DNA from: Hymenobacter gelipurpurascens
GTDB lineage: Bacteria; Bacteroidota; Bacteroidia; Cytophagales; Hymenobacteraceae
Assembly (NCBI RefSeq): GCF_900187375.1
Contig: NZ_FYEW01000004.1
Span: forward strand, 186,001 to 250,000
DNA length: 64,000 nucleotides
Direction: 5' to 3'
The translations under genes and the position numbers were made by a program. The first letter of the stretch is position 1; the number at the start of each line of letters is the position of its first letter. Of this stretch, positions 37,763 to 45,356 are shown in pieces. The notes under the pieces are model-generated. The model was not told the origin of the DNA, did no database searches, and saw only the letters and a list, made by a program, of their open reading frames with translations.

Positions 37763-38527
37763 ATGTCCATCACTTCTCAAGCAGACTTAACCGGCCTTCA
37801 GCTTATCAGCCAGGCCGTAGGCACCACCCTCAGACACATGCGCGAGTATGCCCAGCCGGGGATGACGACCAAGCAGGTAGACGACTACGGCGGCCGGATG
37901 CTGGCCGCCCTCGGGGCTAAGTCGGCCCCGCGGCTTACCTATGGCTTTCCCGGCTGGACGTGCATCAGCGTCAACAACGAAGTGGCGCACGGCATCCCAT
38001 CGTCGCGCAGGGTGCTGCAGGAAGGCGACCTGGTCAACATCGACGTATCGGCGGAGCTGGGCGGCTACTGGGCCGACAACGGGGGCTCCTTCGTGCTTGG
38101 GGAAGATATTCACCAGCACCAGCCCCTGGTCGATGCTTCCCGGCAGATCCTGCGCACGGCCCTCAGCCGCATTCGCGGGGGTGTCCGCATTGCCGATATC
38201 GGCGGTCTGATTGAAGCCGAGGCGCGCAAGGCCGGTTTTCGGGTGATTAAAAACTTGGTTGGGCACGGAGTTGGTCGCAGCCTGCACGAAGAGCCTACGG
38301 AAATACCCTGCTATTACGACCGCTACAACCGGAAACGCTTCCAGAAGAACTCCGTGGTGGCAGTGGAGACGTTTATATCCACCCGCGCCTCGCTGGCCCA
38401 TCAACTCAGCGACGGGTGGACGCTGGCCACCAAAGACGGCAGCTTCGTGGCCCAGCATGAACATACCATCGTGATTACGGATGGGGAGCCCCTTATCCTA
38501 ACGGAGGAAAACCGGATCTGGGAGTAA
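37763..38527 (+). CDS. map: Type I methionine aminopeptidase
   Basis: This cytosolic metalloprotease removes N-terminal methionine from new proteins. It has 254 residues with all expected ligands: His76 in NNEVAHGIP, Asp94 in NIDVSAELGGYWADN with Asp105, His168 in VGHGVGRSLHEEP, Glu202 in VAVETFIS and Glu233 in QHEHTIV. It stands alone rather than beside ribosomal genes, so it may be a second copy; the chromosomal copy cannot be seen here. It sits between the LacI-type gene and the decayed DUF4202 gene. Confidence 0.95.
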   Translation: MSITSQADLTGLQLISQAVGTTLRHMREYAQPGMTTKQVDDYGGRMLAALGAKSAPRLTYGFPGWTCISVNNEVAHGIPSSRRVLQEGDLVNIDVSAELGGYWADNGGSFVLGEDIHQHQPLVDASRQILRTALSRIRGGVRIADIGGLIEAEARKAGFRVIKNLVGHGVGRSLHEEPTEIPCYYDRYNRKRFQKNSVVAVETFISTRASLAHQLSDGWTLATKDGSFVAQHEHTIVITDGEPLILTEENRIWE

Positions 38528-38767
38528 GTCTTCCTGGCTTGTATCCGCAACCTTAAGTCCGGTAACTTTTCGGAATCGCGGAAAAATGGCGCCAGGCTAG
38601 TAGCCTTGGTTGGCACGCGCCAACTACTGACTGGACCGAAAACCCAGCAGAAAGACAGTGCTGCTGCGGCAGCCAGGCTGGTACCCTGAGCGCCGTTAGC
38701 TTACCAGTTCGGGCTTAGTCTATCTCACTGTAGCCGATTGTGCTGCTTCATTTGCTATGGCCCCCTT

Positions 38768-39362
38768 ATGACTCCTGAACCCGATCGTTTCACCGCTGCA
38801 CTCAAGAAGTTTGACGCAGCGAATGCTGCCGACCCTCAGCAGCAGCAGGATGGGCAAGGGCCTCAGCTGGCCCAAGGAGCTGCTGTATGCCTAGCGCATG
38901 AGCGTCTGCCTGACCCGGGTGGCGCCGGAGGCCCCCGAGGCCGTGCACCTGGCGGCCCGCTGCCAGCATATCCGCCGGTGGGCCATTCCGCGCCACACCT
39001 TTCCCCTCGACCGGGCGGGGTACCACCAGTGGCGCAACAGCCTAAAGAAATTCCACGCCCAGGCAGCTGGGGAGCTTCTCGTCGAAGCCGGCTATAAGCG
39101 GGATCTTGTTGATCGGGTGCAGGCCCTGCTGCAAAAGCAGGAGCTGGCGCGGGATGCCGACGCGCAGCTGCTGGAGGATGTTGTGTGCCTGGTTTTTCTG
39201 GAGCACTGCTTCCTGGACTTCGCCCAGCAGCACCCCGAAGAAAAAGTGGTAGACATTGTGCGCAAACCCTGGCGTAACATGACTTCCCAAGGGCAGCAGC
39301 TGGCCTTGCAATTACCATTGCCTGCAGCAGCGCAGGTATTAATTGGCAAAGCCTTGGCCTAG
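38768..39362 (+). pseudogene. DUF4202 gene broken by a frameshift and an amber stop
   Basis: DUF4202 proteins are about 190-200 residues. The N-terminus is read in one frame from the ATG at 38768 (RFTAALKKFDAANAADPQQ), the rest in the +1 frame (PKELLYA, then RMSVCLTRVAPEAPEAVHLA, ARCQHIRRWAIPR, LLEDVVCLVFLEHCF). Removing one G from the GGG run at 38852-38854 joins the two frames as DGKGLSWPKELLYA. In that corrected frame a TAG at 38892-38894 interrupts the conserved LLYAxRM motif, where Glu or Gln is expected. Two independent lesions make true gene decay more likely than a single sequencing error. The amber codon lies in GCCTAG, part of the recurring motif. An intact 3' piece from the ATG at 38898 could still be translated. 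Confidence 0.85.
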
Positions 39363-39369
39363 AACAGCT

Positions 39370-39460
39370 GACGCCGGCAAGGAGGGGCCTACCCCCACCA
39401 CCCAGCCAATGATGATCAGGGCCGGGTGCTGGAGCTTGCTTATCGGTGAAATTTGTGCTT
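39370..39460 (-). pseudogene. Possible 3' remnant of a uroporphyrinogen-III C-methyltransferase gene
   Basis: On the minus strand between the Rep gene and the DUF4202 remnant, one frame reads KLQHPALIIIGWVVG. The segment HPALIIIG (39405-39428) resembles the conserved C-terminal strand of SUMT/CobA enzymes (PALIIIGEVV). No other SUMT motif is found nearby, so the rest would have been deleted. The similarity covers about 12-15 residues only and could be chance. Confidence 0.25.
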
Positions 39461-39469
39461 TTCCAGCCC

Positions 39470-40510
39470 CTACTTGAGGATGGGGTACAGGCCCGGAAAC
39501 TCCGTTTTGAGCAGGTTGATGGTGGCGCCCCCCAGGTTGTCAAACACCTTGTTGCCGGCCTCAAAGTCGCGCAGCAGGGGGTGGCTGGCTTTCATAAGCT
39601 TGGCAATCTTGGCTTCATCGTCGCCAAGAAAGTCCAGCACGTGCTGAATCTGGGTGGCCGTCATCTTGAGCTTCTGCAGGCGCGTGACAATGCGCTGGTG
39701 CAGGGTGGGCAGCTCGGAATCCAGCGATAGGGTCATCTGCTTTTCCGGGGGCTTGCTGCGGCTCGTGGAGCGCGGGGCGGGTGCCCGGCCCCCCGCCTGC
39801 TCCGGCAGCTTGGCCAGGGCCTGGGGAATGGTAAACCGCACGGCCTGCACTTTCTTGCCTTCCTTTATGGGCTCGTAGGCCACTATCCAGCCCAGGGAGT
39901 GCAGCTCCCGGAGGGCGGGCTCGAGCACGTAGCGCTTGAAATCATAAAACAGCGTGTAGGTCACGTCATTGTCGTCGCCCAGCACCTGCTTGCGCAGCGA
40001 ATCGAAGTCCACCTCCCAGACGCCCACATCATCCCAGGATTTCAGCAGCCAGTACAGCCGGTGGGCGTGGGCCGATTTAAGGGTCAGCAGCGTTTCAATC
40101 TCCACGTGGGTGTACTGCTCAGCCAGCTGCAGCAGAAAGGGCTTGATCTCGGGAGCGAAGTTGCCGGTGAGAAACCCGGTGCCCTCGTTCAAATCAATGT
40201 AGCTGATGATAGAGTAGGCCGTAAAGCGCTTCTTGTTGCCGCTCTGGGTTTCAATGCTGACCACCTTGGACATGAGGCTCTTGCAGGCGTCGCGGATGGT
40301 CTCATACACGCTGCCCCCCTTTTTCTGGGTCATCACCCGACTTAGGTGAATGGAAATGCCGGGCAGCTCCGTCTGGTCCTGGTGAATGCAGCCCAGCGCC
40401 AGCGCAAAAATGCGCGCTTCCACGTGGGTGAGCTTCAACGGCGCCCGCACCAAAGCATTGGCCTGGTAGGCCCGGGGATACTGGGGAGCGGGTACGGGAG
40501 CTGGCATCAT
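39470..40510 (-). CDS. Rep_3-family plasmid replication initiator (RepB-like)
   Basis: This is an iteron-binding replication initiator of the Rep_3 superfamily (RepE/RepA/Pi type), 346 residues. It has two winged-helix regions: the first includes LTHVEARIFALALGCIHQD and IRDACKSLMSKVVSIET, the second HAHRLYWLLKSWDDVGVWEV, DFDSLRKQVLG and YDFKRYVLEPALRELHSLGW, the DNA-binding signature. A basic Pro-rich linker (PAPRSTSRSKPPEK) and a C-terminal helical extension follow. The origin lies immediately upstream of its start. It would open the AT-rich region by binding the iterons and recruit host helicase. No partition or mobilisation gene is visible in the window. Confidence 0.93.
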   Translation of the reverse strand: MMPAPVPAPQYPRAYQANALVRAPLKLTHVEARIFALALGCIHQDQTELPGISIHLSRVMTQKKGGSVYETIRDACKSLMSKVVSIETQSGNKKRFTAYSIISYIDLNEGTGFLTGNFAPEIKPFLLQLAEQYTHVEIETLLTLKSAHAHRLYWLLKSWDDVGVWEVDFDSLRKQVLGDDNDVTYTLFYDFKRYVLEPALRELHSLGWIVAYEPIKEGKKVQAVRFTIPQALAKLPEQAGGRAPAPRSTSRSKPPEKQMTLSLDSELPTLHQRIVTRLQKLKMTATQIQHVLDFLGDDEAKIAKLMKASHPLLRDFEAGNKVFDNLGGATINLLKTEFPGLYPILK

Positions 40511-40553
40511 AGGGGAGGAAATAGAGAGCGGCCCACGAATATATACGGATCAG

Positions 40554-40577
40554 CGTGAAAATCTATCGGTATTCACG
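40554..40577. promoter_or_regulatory. Inverted half-iterons upstream of rep, candidate autoregulatory operator
   Basis: CGTGAA at 40554-40559 and TTCACG at 40572-40577 are half-iterons in inverted orientation, 44-67 bases upstream of the rep start. In well-studied iteron plasmids the Rep dimer represses its own promoter at such inverted half-iterons, so this is the likely autorepression site. Confidence 0.6.
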
Positions 40578-40591
40578 TACATGAATATAGA

Positions 40592-40883
40592 GTGCCATTT
40601 TTCACGCAGATATATACGCCTTACTGTTGAGTGCCATTTTTCACGTAGATAAGTAATGAAGCGCGGGAGCTGGTGCCATTTTTCACGTAGATGCAGGACG
40701 TGCGGGACAAGACCTTAGCGCCGCTTCACGCAGGAGTGCCGTTTTTCACGCAGGAGTGCCGTTTTTCACGCACATGGTGCCATCTCTCACGTAGCAGAGT
40801 GCCGTTTTTCACGCACATGGTGCCGTTTTTCACGTAGATGGGTGCCGTTTTTCACGCAGCAGAGTGCCGTTTTTCACGTAGAT
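40592..40883 (+). repeat. Ten direct 20-bp iterons of a replication origin
   Basis: The consensus is GTGCCRTTTTTCACGYAGAT. Copies start at 40592, 40631, 40673, 40736, 40756, 40777, 40799, 40820, 40842 and 40864, all on the plus strand. From 40736 the spacing is 20-22 bases, close to two helical turns, so bound Rep molecules would align on one face. The copy at 40777 is the most degenerate. A partial element (TTCACGCAG) lies near 40725. The array is directly upstream of the rep gene, the expected place for an iteron origin. Confidence 0.95.
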
Positions 40884-40899
40884 AATGGCTTGGGGGATT

Positions 40900-41008
40900 T
40901 GATAATCAACGAGTTACAGCGCCCTGAATATAGAATAGTAAAAGAATAGCTTAAGAAGACAGAAGAGGTTCAGATTTTTTGATAAAAAATTGAAAACCAA
41001 AAAAGAAC
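40900..41008. other. AT-rich stretch of the origin, candidate DNA unwinding element
   Basis: This stretch is markedly AT-rich against GC-rich surroundings, with runs such as AGATTTTTTGATAAAAAATTG near 40971-40991 (given here in part). It lies between the ten direct iterons and the two inverted ones, where the melted region of an iteron origin is expected. I did not find a convincing DnaA box. Confidence 0.6.
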
Positions 41009-41121
41009 GGCTCTCAAGGTAACGCTAGGGCAAAAGCCTTTTTTAAAGCAGCCAATGCGGTTTTTTTGGTCGCCGGCGCGGGCAGCAGCCTGGCACCCAA
41101 GCCCGTAAGAACTCTCCGGGC

Positions 41122-41206
41122 ATCTGCGTGAAAAATGGCACTCGTCTCCCGGCAGGTCAGAGCGCAGCCCTTCACCGGGCAAAATCATCTACGTGAAAAA
41201 TGGCAC
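41122..41206 (-). repeat. Two inverted iterons flanking the far side of the origin
   Basis: Exact minus-strand copies of the iteron lie at 41122-41141 and 41187-41206. Opposite orientation to the main array could support handcuffing or copy-number control by looping across the AT-rich region. From 41207 to 41778 I see no gene; the stretch includes a GGCCTAGGCC palindrome at 41450-41459. Confidence 0.9.
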
Positions 41207-41778
41207 TCCCCTTTCCACTTGCCCTGGCATTAAGGTCAGCCCACGCCGGACGTAAACCGCCCGAATGGGGCTTAAGGGAAGAACTTTGCTTAGCTCACCA
41301 GGCGGGTCCTGACGCCAACGCGCCGCTTTCCCATTGTGGTGGCCGTAGTGAGGTCGGGCAGTTTTCAGCTTTCCATGCCTTCCGGGCAAAGCTGTGAAGC
41401 AGCTCTAGCCCTCGACCCTTCCTGGCCTAAGTACCGCCACCGGCACAGAGGCCTAGGCCAGTGTAAGGAAGCCTGCCCCGGCCGTTTAGACCGGTGGTGC
41501 CAGCCGGCATTTGTGGTTAATGGCCAGCGACATAGCCCGGAGCCTGCCGAGGTATATAGGGAAAGGAATAGAATATAAAATTTCTTAGAGCATAAAAGCG
41601 GTACCTTACATGGCTATCAGGTTTTTAGTGAACCGGAGCGTAGGCTGCATTTTGCATTGAAGCACTAGTTACTAGCCTTTAACAAACCTATGGGGCGGAC
41701 TTCCTTTGCGCAGGACTTCTGCCCCTCCCCTATCCATACGTCAACGCTGGTCAGCCTGGCCAGTGCCCCACCACCATC

Positions 41779-44730
41779 ATGAAGGAAAGCGAGCAGAAGT
41801 ATCGGCGATTAATTGAAGCCAGCCAGGATGTATTGGTCACCATCAACCGGCAGGGCCACATCATCGACACCAATGAGGCCGCAGTTACCCTGACGGGCGT
41901 GGAGCGAACTTCTTTGATGGGCGCGGGCTTTTTCTCGTTGTTTACTGAGCCCGACCGGGTGAAGCAGGCTTACCGGGAGGTGGTAGACAACGGAACGGTC
42001 AGCAGCGTGCCCTTCACGATTCGTCACACCAATGGTACCCTGACCGAGGTCTTGTTCGACGGCTCCGTGCACAAGAACGAGCTGGGCGAGGTGCTGGGCG
42101 CGGTCATCGTGGTTCGGGAAGCGGCCGAGAAAAACTGGGCCACGGAGCTGGGCATTGCCAACAAAGAGCTGGCGTTCCAGCACAACGAAAAGGAAAAACG
42201 GGCCGACGAGCTCAGCATTGCCAACGAAGAGCTGGCCTTCCAAAACAACGAAAAGGAAAAACGAGCCGCGGAGCTGGGCATTGCCAACGAGGAGCTGGCG
42301 TTCCAGAACGACGAGAAAGAAAAGCGCGCGGCCGAGCTGGGCATTGCCAATAAGGAGCTGGCGTTTCAGAACGATGAAAAGGAAAAACGCGCTCAGGAAC
42401 TGAGTGTGGCCAACAAGGAGCTGGCGTTCCAAAACGATGAGAAAGAAAAGCGGGCCCAGGAATTAAGCGTAGCAAATACTGAGCTCGCGTTTCAGAATGA
42501 CGAAAAGGAAAAGCGGGCCCAGGAGCTGATCATTGCGAATGCCGAGCTGGCCTTCCAGAATGATGAAAAGGAAAAGCGGGCGCAGGAGCTGAGCATTGCC
42601 AATATCGAGCTGGCGTTCCAGAACGACGAGAAAGAAAAGCGGGCCCAGGAGCTGGTGATTGCCAACAAGGAACTCGCCTTCCAGAACGACGAGAAAGTCA
42701 AGCGCGCGGCCGAGCTCCGCGTGGCCAACTACGCCCGGGGCCTGATTGAAGCCAGCCGGGACCCGCTGGTGACCATCAGCCCGGAGGGCAAAATCACGGA
42801 CATGAACCAGGCCACGGTGAACATCACGGGCATGGGCCGCGAGCAGCTGATCGGCTCCGACTTCTTCGTGTACTTCACCGACCCGCAGATGGCCCGCGAG
42901 GTGTACCAGGAAGTGTTTGCCAAGGGCACCGTGGCCGATTCGCCCCTGACGCTGCGCCACAAAGACGGCAAGCTGACGGATGTGCTCTTCAACGGGTCGG
43001 TTTACAAGAACGACGAAGGCAGCGTGCTGGGGGTGGTGATTGTGGCCCGCGACGTGACCGACCAGAAGCGCATAGCCACGGAGCTGATTGAGGCCAAGTT
43101 CGCGGCCGAGCGCGCCACCGTGCTGGCCGAAGACGCCCAGGCCAAAGCTGAAAGCGCGGTGAAGGCCAAGCAGCAGTTTCTCAGCAACATGAGCCACGAA
43201 ATCCGCACGCCCATGAACGCCATCATCGGCTTCACGAAGGTGGTGCTGAAGACCGAGCTGACCGACAAGCAGCGGGAGTACCTGACGGCCATCAAGCTCA
43301 GCGGCGACACGCTGATTGTGCTCATCAATGACATTCTGGACCTGGCCAAGGTCGATGCGGGCAAGATGACCTTCGAGCAGATTCCGTTCAAGCTCTCGGC
43401 CTCAGTCTCGGCTATGGTGCATTTGTTTGAAACCAAGATCCAGGAAAAAAATCTGGCCCTGGTGATGGACTACGACGCCAAAATTCCGGAAGTGCTGGTG
43501 GGGGACCCCGTGCGCCTGCACCAGGTTATCCTGAACCTGGTCAGCAACGCCGTCAAGTTCACGAGTGAGGGCACCATCACGGTGGGCGTGCGCATGCTGG
43601 TGCAGGACTCGGAAAAGGTGATTCTCGAGTTTTCCGTCACCGACACCGGCATTGGCATTGAGGAGGCTAAGCTGAGCACCGTGTTCGACGACTTCCAGCA
43701 GGCCACCAGCGGCACCAGCCGCCTGTACGGGGGCACGGGGCTGGGGCTGGCCATCGTTAAAAACCTGGTGGAGCCCCAGGGCGGCACTATCAACGTGAAA
43801 AGCCGGGTAGGCGTGGGCTCCACGTTCAGCTTTATCCTGAGCTTTGGCAAAACCACGGAAAAGGCCGATGCCGAGCTGGGCCTGACCATAGAGCGGGAAA
43901 CCGGGCTCCAGGACGTGAAGATTCTGGTGGTGGAAGATATTGCCCTCAACCAGCTCCTGATGAAGACCCTGCTCGAGGACTTCGGCTTTGCCATGGACGT
44001 GGCCGGCAACGGCAAAATAGCCCTGGAGAAGCTGCGCACCACCCGCTACGACATCGTGCTCATGGACCTGCAGATGCCGGTTATGAACGGTTTCGAGGCC
44101 ACGGAATACATCCGCAACGAGCTGCACCTGACCGTGCCCATCATTGCCCTGACGGCCGACGTTACGACGGTAGACGTGGAGAAGTGCAAGGCCGTGGGCA
44201 TGAACGACTACATCTCCAAGCCCATCGACGACAAACTGCTCTACAGCAAAATCATCAAGTACCTGAAGCAGGTTGATTCCGGGCAGGGTACGACGGAGGC
44301 CGGCGCCGAGCTACCGGCCACGGCCCCTACCTGCGTCAACTTCGACTACCTGAAGCGCATCACCAAGAGCGACGCCCGCATGGCCGAAATGATTGGCCTC
44401 TACCTGCAGGAGATTCCGCAGCTGGTGCAGACCATGAAAAAGGGCATTGCCGAAAAAGACTGGATTGCCCTCAAGCGTGCCACGCACTCCATCATCCCCA
44501 CCTTTGCCACCATGGGCATGGACCCCGAATTTGAGAGCATCGCCAAGTCCATTCAGAGCATGGCCGTGAACCTGATTTCCGTTGGCGACGGGGCCAGCCA
44601 GGAAACAATGACTGGCCTACTGACCTTGTTTTCGAAGATAGAAACCGCCTGCGCCCAGGCTGCCCGGGAGCTGGAGGATAAGCTCCTGGCTTTATCACAG
44701 GCCCTAGGCCAGGCGCAAGTAAATAAGTAG
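41779..44730 (+). CDS. Hybrid sensor histidine kinase: PAS, long signalling helix, PAS, kinase, receiver, HPt
   Basis: This is a cytoplasmic phosphorelay protein of 983 residues with no membrane segment or signal peptide. PAS 1 spans about 5-115 and PAS 2 about 315-430; they are paralogous (SQDVLVTINRQGHIIDTNEA against SRDPLVTISPEGKITDMNQA). Between them, residues 123-311 are nine 21-residue repeats forming a continuous coiled coil. His473 in SHEIRTPMNA is the phosphorylated His, followed by the ATPase domain (NLVSNAVKF, DTGIGIEE, GGTGLGLAIV). A receiver carries Asp763 in DLQMPVMNG and the HPt domain His903 in RATHSII. It can therefore complete a full His-Asp-His relay. The stimulus is unknown; the small receiver protein at 44842 is a possible output. 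Confidence 0.93.
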   Translation: MKESEQKYRRLIEASQDVLVTINRQGHIIDTNEAAVTLTGVERTSLMGAGFFSLFTEPDRVKQAYREVVDNGTVSSVPFTIRHTNGTLTEVLFDGSVHKNELGEVLGAVIVVREAAEKNWATELGIANKELAFQHNEKEKRADELSIANEELAFQNNEKEKRAAELGIANEELAFQNDEKEKRAAELGIANKELAFQNDEKEKRAQELSVANKELAFQNDEKEKRAQELSVANTELAFQNDEKEKRAQELIIANAELAFQNDEKEKRAQELSIANIELAFQNDEKEKRAQELVIANKELAFQNDEKVKRAAELRVANYARGLIEASRDPLVTISPEGKITDMNQATVNITGMGREQLIGSDFFVYFTDPQMAREVYQEVFAKGTVADSPLTLRHKDGKLTDVLFNGSVYKNDEGSVLGVVIVARDVTDQKRIATELIEAKFAAERATVLAEDAQAKAESAVKAKQQFLSNMSHEIRTPMNAIIGFTKVVLKTELTDKQREYLTAIKLSGDTLIVLINDILDLAKVDAGKMTFEQIPFKLSASVSAMVHLFETKIQEKNLALVMDYDAKIPEVLVGDPVRLHQVILNLVSNAVKFTSEGTITVGVRMLVQDSEKVILEFSVTDTGIGIEEAKLSTVFDDFQQATSGTSRLYGGTGLGLAIVKNLVEPQGGTINVKSRVGVGSTFSFILSFGKTTEKADAELGLTIERETGLQDVKILVVEDIALNQLLMKTLLEDFGFAMDVAGNGKIALEKLRTTRYDIVLMDLQMPVMNGFEATEYIRNELHLTVPIIALTADVTTVDVEKCKAVGMNDYISKPIDDKLLYSKIIKYLKQVDSGQGTTEAGAELPATAPTCVNFDYLKRITKSDARMAEMIGLYLQEIPQLVQTMKKGIAEKDWIALKRATHSIIPTFATMGMDPEFESIAKSIQSMAVNLISVGDGASQETMTGLLTLFSKIETACAQAARELEDKLLALSQALGQAQVNK
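42145..42711 (+). repeat. Nine 63-bp tandem repeats encoding a heptad coiled coil
   Basis: Units start every 63 bases from 42145 to 42649, each coding 21 residues (three heptads) of the form ELxIANxELAFQNDEKEKRA; a tenth, partial unit begins at 42712. Units differ by synonymous and a few amino-acid changes. The exact heptad multiple preserves coiled-coil register whatever the copy number, so gain or loss of units would not break signalling. Confidence 0.95.
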
Positions 44731-44841
44731 ATCAGAACGAGGCGCAACCTGCTCACGCAGAGCGTGAGAGCCGCTGCCCCCGCCGGGTATTAGCCCGATG
44801 CGGCGCATGAGCTCAGGGCGGGCCACCGGAAAGCCGGGCGT

Positions 44842-45264
44842 CTATTCTGCCGAGAACCGGCGCTGGAAGTGCAGCTGCAGGATGGTGTCGAGCTTTTCTT
44901 TGGTCAGGGGCTTGCTGACCAGCCCGGCAATGGGCAGGGACTCAATACGGCCCAGGTCGACGGAGCTCATGGAGGCCGTGTGCATAACGATGACGACCGC
45001 CTGCTGCTGATCCTCGGGCAGTTGCTGGTAGGCTTCCACGAAGTCCATGCCATTCATGCCCGGCATCTTCACGTCGAGTAAAACCAGCACCGGACTGGTC
45101 GGATGGGCGTCGGCGGCCAGGTGCTCCAGGGCCGTGAGGGCCTCCCGGCCATCATTGGCGGAAAGGTACTGGTCGGCCACGCTGAGCTGCCGCAGCAGGC
45201 GCTCGTTGAGGTCGTTGGTAAGCGGATCGTCGTCGACCAGCAGCACGCTCGAAAGCTTTATCAT
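44842..45264 (-). CDS. Single-domain response regulator (receiver only)
   Basis: This is a CheY-like receiver of 140 residues with no output domain. The acidic pocket VLLVDDDP (7-14), phosphorylated Asp64 in VLLDVKMPGMNG, Thr in MHTAS and Lys in VSKPLTKEKL are present. The ATG at 45264 is preferred; the frame opens to 45315 without homology. It lies downstream of the PAS kinase gene (45357-46565) on the same strand with a 92-base gap, so the two probably form an operon. A small 7-bp hairpin at 44752-44768 lies between it and the convergent hybrid kinase gene. Confidence 0.9.
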   Translation of the reverse strand: MIKLSSVLLVDDDPLTNDLNERLLRQLSVADQYLSANDGREALTALEHLAADAHPTSPVLVLLDVKMPGMNGMDFVEAYQQLPEDQQQAVVIVMHTASMSSVDLGRIESLPIAGLVSKPLTKEKLDTILQLHFQRRFSAE

Positions 45265-45356
45265 CGCAGAGCAGGGCACTGGGGTACCGGAAAAAGCTGG
45301 CCGTAACCAGCACATTGCTTGAAAAATTGTGGGGTAAAGTTAGGGTCGGGAGGCCG

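Noticed and set aside
38863-39564. Long minus-strand open frame over the DUF4202 remnant
   Set aside because: Arg/Pro/Ser-rich shadow frame of the DUF4202 coding strand, no domain, overlaps the Rep gene.
40884-40925. DnaA box near GATAATCAAC
   Set aside because: Too many mismatches to TTWTNCACA.
40592-41206. CRISPR array as an explanation for the 20-bp repeats
   Set aside because: Repeats are nearly contiguous or irregularly spaced with no 30-40-bp spacers, and they adjoin a Rep_3 gene; iterons explain them fully.
41189-41389. Minus-strand frame that might hold the 5' end of the split SUMT gene
   Set aside because: No GAGPGD-type motif in any frame; resemblance of one short stretch at about 41300 was too weak.
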